A DNA stretch of 64,000 bases, taken from NCBI RefSeq assembly GCF_000005505.3, contig NC_016133.3, positions 9,610,001-9,674,000 on the forward strand, read 5' to 3'. A program made the translations under genes and the position numbers. Source of the stretch: Brachypodium distachyon. Its lineage: Eukaryota; Streptophyta; Magnoliopsida; Poales; Poaceae. Positions within the stretch are counted from its first letter, which is position 1, and each line of letters starts with the position of its first letter. Below are positions 1-13,300 of the stretch, in pieces. Below the pieces are notes generated by a model, which was not told where the DNA came from, searched no databases, and was given only the letters and a program-made list of their open reading frames with translations.

Positions 1-829
1 GCATGCAAGAGTGCCTTAAGGAGTTGGCCCTGTGTAGTTAGACCAGTTTCAGTCACTGGATTTGGATGGGCAGATAGGGAATAGGAACCCTCTGTCGTTG
101 GGATTGTAAGATGGCTATTGTCTTTGAGCCCCTTAACTGGGTTTTGCAACTCTTGTAAATATTCTGTTGCAACGCTTGTAACTATTTTGTATTCAAGTTA
201 ATCAGTGCTCCTGCTAGTTCGCTCAAAATAATGTTTGTTTTGCATCTGCAAAATGCTGCTGCCCTGAGCAGAATTGGAGAAGTTGAATTACTTTGATAGC
301 TTTCACTTCTGTACATATTCAGAAACAGATTTCTATTGGGTGGAGGAATAAATTATTACATTTTCTCGCACCTTATATTTTTCGTCGATATGATTCAAAA
401 AAAATGTGTTTATGATAATTTGTTACGAGGAATAAAACCTGTTCGAAGATATGAACGGATGAAAGATCATCACTTTCCTCTTCTCTTATGTCGGAAGAGG
501 GAGGCAATAAATTTCATGACATAGGGCTTAGTAAATAAAGTTACATCAAGCTATCAAAAGAATCTTGACATGTCTGTTGAAGTTATCATATGTTCATATT
601 TATTTGTATTACATTTGTAATGGTCTTTTCTCTGCTGCACATTACATTGATGTATGTCATTGTCATCGCATTCTTCCCTGTATAAATATCATGGTTCTGC
701 AGGTTGCTTAACAGAATTGAAGTGAAATCCAGTATACATACGAATAACCAAGAGTTTCTTCTGGAACTTCCTCTGAAGGATACAGGGGAAGTTGTGGAGT
801 TCTCTCCAGCAGGTTTCTCTAACATTCTG
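1..829 (+). promoter_or_regulatory. 5' flank and leader of the cyclin-T gene; possible 3' end of an upstream gene
   Basis: No complete gene is visible here. A short open stretch at 3-41 ends in TAG and is followed by AT-rich, UTR-like DNA. It could be the C-terminus of a gene that starts outside the window, but 12 codons are too few to name it. An AG splice acceptor at 701-702 precedes a stretch that stays open in the frame of the cyclin-T start at 830 but contains no in-frame ATG. I therefore read 703-829 as the last 5'UTR exon, with upstream leader intron and promoter before it. No clear TATA box was identified. Confidence 0.4.
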
Positions 830-3800
830 ATGGATGGGGGATCCAAGAGCATTGAGAAATTATCATGTGAGCACATGTACTCCTGGTACTTCACCAAGGA
901 AGAATTGGAGAAGCTCTCTCCATCAAGAAAAGATGGTATCACTGAAAGCAAAGAGTCAGAGATTCGGCACTTATGCTGTTCATTTATTCGGGATGTTGGC
1001 ATTAGACTGAAAATGTATGCAGTCTCCCTAGCTGACTGTCATTATAATAACAAAATATCTCTGAAGTTTGCTAATCTTGCCTGTCTATTTTAACATTATT
1101 CTTTCTTTCAGACCTCAGATGACTATAGCAACAGCAATAATGTTTTGCCATCGCTTCTATCTACACCAGTCCCTGGCCAAAAACGGATGGCAGGTGAGGA
1201 ACTATGTCTTCTGCTGTAGCAGCAGTGTGTTGGTGGTGTCTATGAAAAGAGGGAATGGGTGCTCAAGCAAACATTAAACCCTTGCATATTCTCGACTTTA
1301 TTAGTTCGAATGCTTTCTTCAAATGCTGGTTTCTCTTTTTAACTTTGCAACCACATACAATAGCACTAACGTTTAGTTTTAGTTGTTAATTCATTGTGCT
1401 GCTGCCTGCTACTGTGACATAAAATAACTTTTCAGGTAAATAACCTGCAAATGTATTTATTGGTAAAGGATTTACTGACTTGTGCAATACTCTTCCTATA
1501 CCACAAAGTATTGAGTTAGTCAGGATTTATTTGTTTTCCTGGAAAGTTTAGATGTTGTGGACAACTTAGCTGTGCAGTACCAGTTGCCTCACAGCATAGG
1601 GCAATATCAAATATTTAAATGCACTGTTTTGGTGAGGAAGACGATTGTGTGGTGGTCACGCTTCTTGCCCGGCATTTCAAGCTTTATGAACCATCAACAC
1701 GAAGTGCAGCCTTGATCTGAGCGCATAAATCTACGATCCCACATATCAGCAGGTCAGTCTGACGCCCACTAGTCTCTTGATGATAGCCCATTGCTCTGTA
1801 TGGTCCAGCGTTGTGGCCTGAAGGCTTTGCCGATGCCCGCGGCAATGGCCACAATGGTGTACGAGAGACAACACCAGGCACCGACTGTGTGCAGACTTCC
1901 ATGTTCCTAACCTGCTCTGACTTTGTGCAAGAATGTTGCACCCAGCTGCCCCATTTGCTAGCACGACAAGCGGAGCACCTACAATGTACTTTCAACCCTT
2001 GGAAGTTACCTGGCAGTGCGTGTCAACATGTCCATGCATTTTGTGGAAGGATTATTCAAGTTTGGTGGGAAGTCATCTTGATGCTTCTCCAAGTAAAACA
2101 ACATCGTACCCGAGCTCCGGGAGCTCCATTGCCGAGGCCTTCTTCGACGACATTGTCCGTCTACATGTCTTGTCATCCATCTAGAGCAATCGTAGCCCCT
2201 CTTAACTGGTAATTTCTAAATGGGGTTGTTTCATCTCGTCAACATGAAGCTACAAGTTAGTCCAGCCAAAGCAAGGTATTTTATAGAACCATTAGCATGT
2301 ACTCTAGTGTCTTGTCAGCGGTCTTGGCCAAAGCATTGGTCGATTTGGCTACCATGGACGGAATTTTGCTATGATTTATCTTCAATCCATCAAAGGATTG
2401 GTTCACATGGGCGTGCTGCTCCCTCCCTAATGACATTCGAGCTGGGAGCAGCATGTGTGGTTGCTGTGGACGGTGGAGCAGCTTCGATGAGTTATTTACC
2501 AAAATCCATGAATGCCTTCTCCAAGCTTAGAATAATGTCAAGAGCAAGCATGATGGGCAGCACTGCTAAGTCATCTTCACCATTGGCAGCTGGTTTTTGT
2601 TGCGCCTCTAGCACTACCCAACTCCATTTGGCTAGCAAATGAAAGCTGATGCCCAGTACTACAAACAGCATTGATTAGGTTGTTTGTCTTCAATTGTCTC
2701 TTCAGACATGCATCCATTGACCTACCATTCTTCATAGGCGTCTCATTTTGCCTCTATGAACGGTGTTGCGGGTTGGCTTAAGTCAGTAGCCTGCGACCAG
2801 TGAGAGGTTATGGTGCAGTGGCTTAGTACTTCAACATCTAAGGCATCACGGTTCCATGTTGATGTTGTGGACTCCTGTTACAGAAAGCAATACCAGGATA
2901 GGCGGTGATGTGCTGACTTCGACTTGGCAAAGGAAGGAGGAGCTGAGAGATTTGGTAGGCTAGCTGTGGAGTTCGTTTAGGAGAGGAGTTCGTAAAGCTC
3001 TAAAGAGTATAGTTGTAAGGGAAGTCAAGAGGCAAAGCATCTGATATATAAGGATGCATTGCATTACATCTCAGTTTAGTCAAGCATTTAAAATCAATTA
3101 GCGCAAAAAATATACAAATGATAAATCTATACTCTGCAAGTTATTCTCATCTCTCTTCATCACGGTAGTTAACATAATCATAAGAAAGTAATGGTCAAAG
3201 TTGCACCTTGAAGTCCGCCCTTGTCTAATACATCATCTATTTACAGATGGAGTACAGTATTTTATCCATTTTGGACAAGTTTATTCAGCATTTTGTCTGT
3301 AGAAGTTACTTGACTGCCATCATCTGACTGTGCTGCAAGTTATCATTATAATTAAAGCAAGTTTAACACGATTTGATGGATCATGCTTGCAAAATACAGA
3401 TTCTCCAGTAAATTCTGTAGATAGGATCTAACTTACCGAATTCCTCTTATTATGTAGAATGTGGTCATCTCATTGTTGTTCTGTAAATCTTCTGTTCTTC
3501 TCATTCTCTGCACTTTTGATTGCTATGTGCTCGCATGTTTTCATTTTCCAAAAATAGTCTGTGCTTGATGTTATTTATTGATAACTTCTGCACTATTCAG
3601 ATTATTTGGTGTATTTATTAATTTACTGTTGTGAAATTTTTAGCAGTATATTTACATGATTTTTATTTTAGCCTTTGACAGTTGTTTACTTTTGCTGACT
3701 TTAATGGTACCTTTTGTCTTTTTTTTTCTCAATGCCAGACAATTGCAACAGTATGTGTATTTCTTGCATCAAAAGTTGAAGACACACCTTGTCCTCTGGA

Positions 3801-5411
3801 CCTGGTAACGAGAGTAGCATATGAAACAATGTATAGGAAGGACCCAGCTACGGCTCGAAGAATTCAACAAAAGGTGCCTCCAAGTCATTAGTTCAGCTTT
3901 CACTCTTTCAGTATAATGTTTGTCCAGTTAGTTTCTGATCATCATCAATTAAACAGGATGTTTTTGAGAAGCATAAAGCACTCATTTTGATCGGAGAAAG
4001 ATTGCTTCTTAAGACTATACGGTTTGATTTCAACATTCAACATCCTTATAGACCGCTTCTAGATGCTATGAAAAATCTTGGGATCACTCAGAAGGAAGTA
4101 AAACAGGTGGCATGGAACTTTGTGAATGATTGGTATGTGATACACCCATCTGTAACATCACTGTTTTGATGCTTCATTCAGTTGAGAACTCTGATTATTA
4201 ATGCTGTTGCTCCGTTCAGGCTTAAAACAACACTGTGCCTCCAATATAAGCCCCAGTACATAGCTGCTGGTTCGCTCTACTTGGCTGCGAAACTTCACGA
4301 TGTGAAGCTTCCTTTGCATGGGGCACATGTGTGGTGGCACCAATTTGATGTTGCCCCAAAGCCTTTGGAAGGTATGTAGACTACTAAGTGCAACACATAA
4401 TCACAGTAGGACTTTTCCTTCATTGCAATTGACAATAAAAGCTGCATTGTTACAGCTGTCATTCAGCACATGATGGAGCTGGTTGGCTTGAAAAAAATGC
4501 TGCTTGCTCGTGCCAGTCCAGTTAAGCAAAAGGAAGCTCCGTCTGAAGCAAAGCTGCTCATATCTAACAGCCCGGACTCTGTGTTGAATGTATCTAGCTT
4601 GTCTACAAGCAGCACAAGTCCTGATATTGGCGAGCCATGTGACAACCTGAAGGTGGATTCGAACCAATACATGATAAGCGGGCATACTGGCGATTGCAGG
4701 GTCTCTCAGACTGCTGGGACTATATTGAATGTTAGTGCCAACAGTCCTCGTAAATGTCATAAGGGAGAGAGGTTGGATCAGTCCTCGATAACCAAACATA
4801 GTAATGGGGTGGTCTCACCCATTCATCAGACATCGTCAGATAAAATTGCAACCATTGATGCCAATGCTAAATGTGTGGAGCAGGGAATAAGCAATTGTAA
4901 TAGCTCCAGTAACAAACTGAATTGCGACAACATGAGCCAAGCATCAAGATATCAGCACAGTGATAATTTAGTGAACTCACGTTTGGATGGAGGATCATTG
5001 GATAGTGATGTTAACAGCAAGTGCAGTTCTAGTGGCCGTGGCAATGTTGGCAGCGTGTGCTCTGTTCTGAGATTGGCTGGTGATACAGCAGGTGCCATAG
5101 AAAACGCACCACCAGTTCGGACGGAGGTTGATCACTCGAGTGTGGAACTTAAGAAGATAGACGTTGCACGTATAAAGGATTTGTTGATGAAGAGGAAGCG
5201 GCGGGTGGAAATCCGTAAGCAGGATATTCCTTCAGATGACCTAAGTGAAGAAGCCTGGATCGAGAGAGAGCTTGAATCAGGGATTGAGGTTGGACAAAGT
5301 AATGACCAGGTTGCTTTAGATGGTTTGAGTGCAGATGATTGGATTGAAAGAGAACTTGAATCTGGTATTATAGTTGAGCCAAGACCTGCTGCCAGGAAAC
5401 GGAAGCTATAG
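830..5411 (+). CDS. Cyclin T (CDKC-associated, P-TEFb type cyclin)
   Basis: This is the regulatory subunit of the plant P-TEFb-like kinase. The cyclin T family binds CDKC, which phosphorylates the RNA polymerase II C-terminal domain in the nucleus to promote elongation. Coding exons are 830-1014, 1112-1193, 3739-3873, 3957-4132, 4220-4371 and 4456-5411. All borders are GT/AG, phases agree, and the product is 561 residues, usual for plant cyclin T. The start is the ATG of MDGGSKS; upstream in-frame sequence is open but has no ATG. Cyclin fold 1 covers about residues 19-135 ([38 protein letters not shown]). Fold 2 covers about 145-245 ([33 protein letters not shown]). The tail is Ser/Asn-rich and ends with a basic KRKRR stretch, a duplicated [10 protein letters not shown] motif and a terminal RKRKL, likely a nuclear localisation signal. 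No stop or frameshift was seen. The subclass number cannot be set here. Confidence 0.93.
1194..3738 (+). other. Large second intron of the cyclin-T gene, probable old transposon debris
   Basis: This 2.5 kb intron is far longer than the other introns of the gene (about 80-100 bases). The stretch 1680-2640 is more GC-rich than its surroundings and has overlapping short open frames on both strands, none matching a family I recognise. The remainder is AT-rich. An old insertion is the simplest explanation, but no terminal repeats or target duplication were found. Confidence 0.4.
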
Positions 5412-7505
5412 TCAAGCTGCTGCGAGCTCATGCGCTGCTGCATTCATGGAGTGTTTCGTTGATCAAGTGAATAAATGACCAGGGGAAATACATGGGAAAT
5501 CAACGCACATTAAGGAGCGTAGAATGTCAGAACAGGTAGGAGCTCCATTGTTGTCCCCTTTCGATTCAGTTGTATTAACCAGACACCTCGAGTCCTATAA
5601 ACACAAGTGGATTGTCACGGTCGGATCTCCTTCCTTTTTTATATACAGGATCACATCCATTCTTATGATTTTTTGTGTGCCCACTGTAACCTGGGTCATT
5701 CCAAATGCCCGACGGCCTTAGATTATAGGTGTAACTGTAACAGGAATCATCAATTGTTTAGTCCTCATAGAAACTAATTTTTTGTGTAACTGTAATTGTC
5801 AAGAAAAGTAAACAATTCTTTGGTGTATATCCTGTAAACTCAAGGTGAACCAATGCTAAAATTGGGGTGACAGTAATTTCCAACTATATTTCATAATTTC
5901 TGGGCAGTTTGTAAACCCTGCCTGTAGCTTACTCACAAGTCGGAACTGTTTTTATGTTGTTGAGCATTTGTCAATCGGTTATGGCTCGTCCTTGCGTCGT
6001 GGTAACAATGCCTCCAGCATAACTTGTGCGGGAGGAGGGGTATGGTTTCAGGATTTCTTATGTAGGTTAACCTTTCCTTGTGTATAGACTATAGACTCAG
6101 GCAAGTACCGTTGAATGTGTCCGCAAATATAGCCTTGTCCACTGATAGTTGTGGAAGAAAAATTGTTGCTGTTTTGGGGCACAAGTTTACGACATATGTA
6201 GCACGATCTGCGGTATATGTGACAGAGCCACTATTGATTATTCGAAGTTGATTATATTGAAGTTCACCAAATGGACAAGAGTGCAATCAAGCACAGGAGA
6301 ATACAAGCTAATCAAACGAGTCTGGGATGTGACAATTAGACTCTGCCAAGATAGCAAGTATGCATACATATCTAGACGAATATAACATCACAAGCATGAC
6401 TCTGCCAAGATAGCAAGTATGCATACATATCTAGACGAATATAACATCACAAGCATACATAATACCGTACAAACATTCGAATATAACGGAGTTGTGGCGT
6501 AAATAAAGATACAGTTTGCCATAAGATGGCTCAAATAAGCAGTGGAGTACATCTATGACAGCACTGAAACGAAGGTAGTATTCATATGCAACAACAGGGG
6601 TTGCTCCTTCCATGAGGATTAGTTTCTTTCAATCACTACCTAAGTTTATTCATCCGACACCAACTCGATGAGTCCTGCAAAGCAAAAGATAAATAGGATT
6701 CGTAATGGAGAGAAGATGTTAGAAGCTGCCGCAGCCACACTGAAGGTCGTGTTGCAATACAGATTACTGTGGTGTTCAGTGTGGCCCGCAAAGACATTTT
6801 GCCATTCGCTGATGACGATGGACAGCAATTTTTTCAAGCTGCGCGACCACTTTGTTCAGTGGGTCTTTGATCCAGTTTCTAATCGGAGTTTAGATATATG
6901 TTTTTGAGGGAAAGGAGTTTAGAATAATGCAACTTCTGTTTTGGATGCATATTGCTGTCGAGTACGATCTCATTATCAGCCTCAAACTAGCGATGGGATG
7001 AAATAAGTTCGGTAGAAAAAAATAGCTGGCATGTGGCACGGGACAGCATCGTGTGTCAGTAAACTTCGGCCCATGAATTCGGAAAAAGTTCCGTACCGCC
7101 TAATGTCGCATCATCAACGCATTCTTAACAACTTGTCATTAGAGAAATCTACACATATCCCATTGCGTCAGTGATTCAGATATTGTACAGATTTTCCTAT
7201 CCAACGGCAGCTGGAGGGTGACGTAGAGGTACCATCGTGCCAAAACATCCCTCTCGTTCCAACGCTCAGATGAGCTCCCTCCACCTCCACTTTGTGCTTC
7301 TTTGATAATGCAGACTTGCTGCTATTTTCTTTTCTTTGGACTAATCAACAATTATTTATACCCCGTCATACTTTCTTTGATTGTTCATGTCATTTGTTGT
7401 CAGTAACTCTGGGAAGAATGTGAGCTGTGCATTCCATTTTTACGGGTGTTTACTTTCTTCTGAATATAGTTATCTTAAACGTTTGCGGCATATTGATTTA
7501 GCAAA
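5412..7505. other. Cyclin-T 3'UTR and intergenic DNA
   Basis: The cyclin-T 3'UTR runs from the TAG at 5409-5411 into AT-rich DNA, probably to about 5.8 kb. No gene is supported beyond it. A 63-residue hydrophobic open frame on the minus strand (6646-6837) matches nothing I know and lacks convincing exon borders. The only clear structure is the 59-bp tandem duplication at 6339-6456. Confidence 0.5.
6339..6456. repeat. 59-bp perfect tandem duplication
   Basis: Unit 6339-6397 is repeated immediately as 6398-6456. Both copies begin GACTCTGCCAAGATAGC and end ATCACAAGCAT with no difference, so this is a recent local duplication (or an assembly artefact). Confidence 0.9.
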
Positions 7506-7507
7506 TA

Positions 7508-7645
7508 CTCCCTCCGTTTCTAAATGTAAACGTCATGGTTTTGTACCAAGTCAAACTTTTTAAAATTTGACCAGGTTTATAAAAAATCTATCAACATTAC
7601 AACTTTAAATTAATTTCATTAAGTCATCATGTATACTAAATTGAT
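7508..7645. mobile_element. Stowaway-type MITE, left half
   Basis: It begins after a TA at 7506-7507 with CTCCCTCCGTTTCTAAATG, the classic grass Stowaway terminus. The element breaks off at about 7645 where LINE sequence begins. Its other half lies at 14517-14595, so the MITE was split by the LINE. Confidence 0.8.
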
Positions 7646-7736
7646 ATTGTATGGAATGGCTCTCGCGACTCCCTCCTCCCACCTTGGTGACCATGGTGTT
7701 TCCTTCCTTCTCACCTGATCTCCTAGATCTGGTGAC

Positions 7737-10027
7737 ATGGATGCTCTCCTTCATTGGGATTTCTCCTATGGGGGGAGGGTGTCGGCTAAGGTGCGTCGGC
7801 GTTTCAATTCTTCAGTGGGTTTTGGTGGTTCTCCTTCGTCCAAAGAATTCTTTCTGGTGGTGTCCTTCAAGAGATTTGAGTTTCCTTTGGATGAGAATTC
7901 AGTTTCGGTGGCTTTACAATCCTGTTTGGGTGGTGAGGCCAAGCATTTTTCGGTGAGCATTCTCAGTGATCACCGTTTTCGTTTTTCGGTGGCTGGTAAT
8001 AGAGTGGGTCATTTTGTTCGTGCTCTCGGATCGTACTCTTGCCCGGAGTTTTACTGCACTTTCTCTTTATTTAGAGGCGAGGTGAAGATTCGTACTTCGG
8101 TTTTTCAAAGGCTTGATCGTCCTCAGGATGAATGTGTTGATAAGCCTATCACCTCTGTTTTTCAACGGATCCAATATCAAGAAGGTGATGTGCGTTCCAA
8201 GCAAAATGTGATCCCTGTTAAATCTGTGTTTGATCGTCTTGATTCTCAGTTGGGGTGGTCTTCACAACATTCTCGTAATCATGGTACACCTTACTATCTT
8301 CGTAAGATGGACTCTCTTTTGACGCCAAGATCCAAGTCAGTGGCAGTGCGTCCTAATTTGGATTTCCTTCGTGGCAATTCTACCATTCATGATCAGACAC
8401 AAGAGAGTTCACGTGTTATTTCTGATGTTTCAAAGGACGGATTGGCGATGTTCCTTGCTATATCCGGCGATCATCGGAGTTGATGTGGCCGTTGAAGTTT
8501 GGTCAAAAGGTTGTTGCTCAGTCTACTCCTTTTTTCCGGGAGCTGTTAGTGGATTTGTTGCAGGCCAGATATTCTGTTTTGGATTTACAGAAGTTTATGA
8601 GCTCAGAGAATTTTTGTGGAAAATGTTTATCTGCTGGGCACTTAAGTTTGTCGTGTCAGCGGCCTATGTGTTGTTTGGGTTGTTTTTCAGTGGTACATTC
8701 TTGGGCGATGTGCCCGTCCAGAGGCAAGATCATTCTGAGTGGTTCTAACAGTCAAGATTTTTCCGCTGCTAAACCCCGTTCTGTTCAGAATCTCCAGGGG
8801 TCCAGAGACAAGCACGCTTGTTGTGTTCGGTGCATGACAGTGGGCCATTCCTCAAGGGTTTGCAGACGGGGTCCCAAATGTCAGTGGTGTGAGTCGGTGG
8901 GACACTCCGTAGTTGGGTGTCCATGTATCATGCCTAGTAAATGGGTCTGGCGCCCCAAGGCCTCTTCATCTTCCTCGAACACTCCAATTCTCAAACCCTC
9001 GCTTGCCTTGTCGATTCCTCCCCTCTCCGCGATAATGGCCAACTACTCGGTGAATCCCACGGCCTTTGTGCCTCCTGGCTGGGCGTTGGAGCATGGACCG
9101 CCGACGAGGAAGATTTGCAGCGAGCTTGTTCTGTCTGGTACTCCTCCGCTTGGGCATGAGTGCTTCGCGATTGCGGAAACTAACCTTGAGGTACCTTTTC
9201 ACATGAAAGCTGGTCTTAGGGCACAGTTGCGAGCGATTCTTAATGCTGCTGGTAGAGAGGTTACTTATACAGAGGATTCTGCTCTGGGTTTGGGTTTATT
9301 TGGTTTTAGATCGGTTTTAACTAGAGATGTTGTCATTGGTCCGAAATTCCCTATTGATGAAATTTATGTCGCCACCTTAGTTAAGCATGACGAGGCTCTT
9401 AACTGGAGAGTTCCTCCTGTTCCTAAGCTTAGATGGATTATGATGCTTAGTTTTCCAATGGACTATCCGGATGACTTTTGGGTTGCTAAAGTTGTTGCTC
9501 TGTTTGGTAAATTGGATTTATGGTATGCCTCCAATCGTCACTACTCTAGAACTCTTATTCGTGCATGGATTTATAATGAAGAGAATGTTCCTAAGAGTAT
9601 TGTGATGCGTGAGATTGCTGGTCAGAGGCACTCTTGGACGATTCCTATTTATTTGCTTCGTAGTGTTGTTTGGAATCCTCACATGCATGATGTTGAGATG
9701 AATGATGGTGAGGACCCTTCTCCTCCTGGTGGTGATCCCCACCCTTTGTTTGGGCCTTTGTTGACTGCTGAGCAGAGATTCCAGCAAAGATTTCAGCAGC
9801 ATCTTATTCAGAATGGCTTGGGTCATTTGCATGGTCATGGTCATGGACATGCTCTGCAGTTGGCTCCTGTTGAGAATGTTGTTGCTCCTGATGATTTGGA
9901 TATTGAGCCAGTGGAGTTTGTCCTGCCTCCTCATGGACAGGTCAATTATCAAGCTTTTCTTCGTTTTGAGGGACTGAGATTTACTGATGGGGCAATCCCT
10001 GTTGATAATGTGACTGAGGTCCAATAG
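7737..10027 (+). pseudogene. LINE ORF1 (DUF4283-like region, two CCHC zinc knuckles, conserved C-terminal domain), split frame
   Basis: ORF1 proteins of plant L1 elements bind the element RNA. Two open segments are present: 7737-8483 (248 residues, N-terminal DUF4283-like fold) and about 8483-10027. The second starts with WPLKFGQK and holds two adjacent zinc knuckles (CGKCLSAGHLSLSC and CVRCMTVGHSSRVC), followed by the domain typical of grass LINEs (GHECFAIAET, LNWRVPPVPKLRW). The segments are in different frames and meet at TGATG (stop 8481-8483, ATG 8483-8485). A frameshift in one ancestral ORF is most likely. Reading on in another frame after 10027 stays open to about 10110, suggesting a second slip. 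Confidence 0.8.
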
Positions 10028-10311
10028 TTCTTGGGGCTCTGATGTGTTCAGGCCAGTTGAGGTCATTGATACCTCTTGTCAGCAACTTCATGATTATGCC
10101 TGCCCTACCTGATCTTGTGTTTACTGGCAGAACCCTTGAGTTACAGACTTTGAAGGTGGATGGTGCTGCTCACATTTCTCTTATCAGCTTTGTGGTAAAC
10201 TTTCCTCTTCTGCCTAATCTTTACTGTGCTTCTAAGTTGCTCTGGGTTCCCTCTTGCCCTCCCTTTTCCCTGGTTTAGTCTTATTTAAAAAGGAGTGCTG
10301 TTATATCAGAC

Positions 10312-13300
10312 ATGACTTTTCCTGCTAGAAGAGTGGCCAGAAAACTCTGTTTTGAAGATACTGTAAGTGCTTCTGCTGTGATGGATAGCCTTGCTCCTGC
10401 TGCTGATTTCGAACCTGTTACTCCTAAGAAGAGGGGAAGGAAACCTAGACCTGCAACTCCTGTGGTTTCTTCTAATCTTCGTAGAAGCCCTAGGTCTAAT
10501 ATCTTTAAGGATTCAAGGTTGATCAGCCTTCTGATGTTAGAAAGCGTGCTTCAAAGGTCAAGGAGAAGGTGATTATTGACATGTCTGATGCTTCCTCAAA
10601 TATTCTTGCTCTGATCTCAGTGGAAGACCTCCAGAAGATTGGGAAGCTCCTTGTGCCATTCCTGATGAAGATATCACTACAGAAAAGCTTCAGGCTGATG
10701 AGAATGATGTTTGAGTTGTGGTGCTATGTGTGTTTAGTACTTTTATTCCTGTTATGCCAGTTTCCTTGTGTGAGACTTTATGTGTGGCTTGTTAGTTCTC
10801 TCTTTTGGTTGTGTGAAATCCTTTGTGTGGCTTAAGTGTGGAATTCTCAGGCATACTGTTATTTTGGTATTATGTCAAATTTAGTTCGTAATTGGAATGT
10901 GCTTTGTTGGAATGTATGAGGAATTAATTCAGATGAGAAGCATGCTCCACTTCGTAAGCACATTAATGATAGTGATGCTGTGGTCACCTGTCTTCAGGAG
11001 ACTAAGAGAGAATTTTTTGATCACTCATATATTAGAAAGTTCTGTCCCAAACGCTTTGATCAATTTGCTTTTGTGGCCTCGGAAGGAAATTCAAGAGGAT
11101 TACTTACTATTTGGAATAGTTCATATTTTAGGGGGGATGTTATTTACAGTTCCCACTGGGCTATTGTCACTCGTTTCACCTCTACCCACTGTTCCTCCCC
11201 CGGACTCTCTGCAATATTTATGGTCCATGTTCTGGTGATAGGAGAATTGAATTTGTGGATTGGTTATATGAATTGAATATGGAGGAAAATGAAAACTGGG
11301 TTTTAATGGGTGACTTTAACTTCATTAGATCTAATGAGAACATAAACAGGCCTGGAGGCAATGTTGATGACATGCTCCTTTTCAATGATGTGATCAGGGT
11401 TTTAGAGCTTATTGAGATTCCTATTAAAGGCATGAATTTCACTTGGAGTAACATGCAGGATTCACCTCTTTTAGAGCAACTTGATTGGGTTTTCACTTCC
11501 TCCTCTTGGACTGATAGTTTTCCCAATACTTCGGTGAAGGCTTTCGCACGTCCAGTGTCAGATCATGTTCCCTTTTTGATGACGGTGCAAACTAATATCC
11601 CTCGTACAAAGCTCTTTCGATTTGAAAATTTCTGGATTCATCATGCTGGTTTTAAATAAACTGTGGCTGCTGCTTGGAGGATTCCTGTTCGTGCTAATTC
11701 TTTAGATGCTATTTTAAATGGGAAGATGAAAAATGTTAGAAGGGCACTTAAACATTGGTCCAGGTCTCTCTCCAAGCTCTCTTTGTTAATTGGTAATTGT
11801 GACAAGGTCCTGGCTTTCTTTGATGCCATTGAGGAATTGAGATTTTTGTCTATCCTGAAAGAAATTTCATGAAAATCTTAAAGAGCCACATTTTACGGTT
11901 ACACTCCTACCAGAATCAATATTGGAGAAAGCATTGTACTATTAGGTGGATGAAAACACTAAATTTTTTCATAGAATGGCTACTGAGAGACATAGAAGAA
12001 ATGCCTTTGCTTCTTTGCAGCTTCCTGATGGTCAATGGGTTGAATCTCATGAAGGAAGCTGAAGTCCTCTTTCATGCTTGAGACTGGGGGAATCTGATGA
12101 TCATTCTATGATCTTTGATCTGGCTAATCTTATCAAAAAAGTTGAGGGGCTGGAGGTTTTATCTGTCCCCTTCTCAAAGCAAGAAATTGATAATGCTCTC
12201 ATGAAAATCCCTATTGATAAGGCTCCTGGGCCAGATGGCTTTAATGGTTGTTTTTTAAAATCCTGTTGGAGTATTATAGCTGATGATTTTTATCTGGTCA
12301 TTAAAGACTTTTAGGAAAGGAAAATTGATCTTGTTAGCCTGAACAATTCTCTCATCACTCTTGTACCCAAAAAGCTTAATTCATTGGGACCCAATGACTA
12401 CAGACCTATTTCTCTGCTGAATCACTGCCTAAAATTGTTGACAAAGCTTATTGCAGATAGACTTCAAAAGAAAATTCTTGAGATTGTGCATACCAACCAA
12501 TATGGCTTCATCAAAGGGAGATCCATTCAGGACTGCTTAGGTTGGGCCTTTGAATATCTGCATCGTGCCAAGCTTCTGGGAGACAGGTGATTGTGTTAAA
12601 ATTAGATTTTGAGAAAACTTTTGATATGACTGAGCATGATGTTATTCTGCAAATGCTTAAACACATGGTTTTGATGATGTCTGGTTGGGCTGGATAAATA
12701 TAATCTTGTCCTCTGGACAATCTGCTGTCTTATTAAATGGTGTTCCTAGAAAAAGTTTTAAATGTGTGAGAGGTGTGAGACAGAGTGATCCCCTCTCTCC
12801 TCTCCTTTTTGTTCTGGCTGCTGATGCTTCAAGCTGTTATCAATATCAATTGGGTAATCTTGATCTACCTATCCCTAGGGAGGGATTGTGTCCCATTATT
12901 CAATATGCTGATGATACCATTCTGGTGTTGCTTGATGAAGATGGTCAGCTTTTGCATCTTAAGGAAATTTTGCAACATTATGCTACCTCAACTGGTCTGA
13001 AGATTAACTTCCATAAATCCAACTTAATACCTATCAATTTGAGTGCTGATAGAGCTTCAGAGCTTGCTGAGATTTTTGGCTGTGTAGTGGCCTCAATGCC
13101 TTTCACCTATTTAGGTTTGCCTCTGGGCACTACACAACCATCTATCACTGATTTTTTTCCTCTGGTGGATAGAATTAAGAGAAGAATGTCCAGCACCATT
13201 GCTATACTTTCTTATGGAGGAAAATTGACAATAATTAACTCTGTCCTATCCTCTCTTGCCACTTACACTATGTGTTCTCTACAATTACCTGTCAAAATGG

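Noticed and set aside
1684..2642. Possible retrotransposon gene in the cyclin-T intron
   Set aside because: No RT, integrase, gag or transposase motif could be found on either strand, so only possible old insertion debris is reported.
6646..6837. 63-residue hydrophobic minus-strand frame
   Set aside because: Looks membrane-like but lacks partner exons, a clear start context or a family match.
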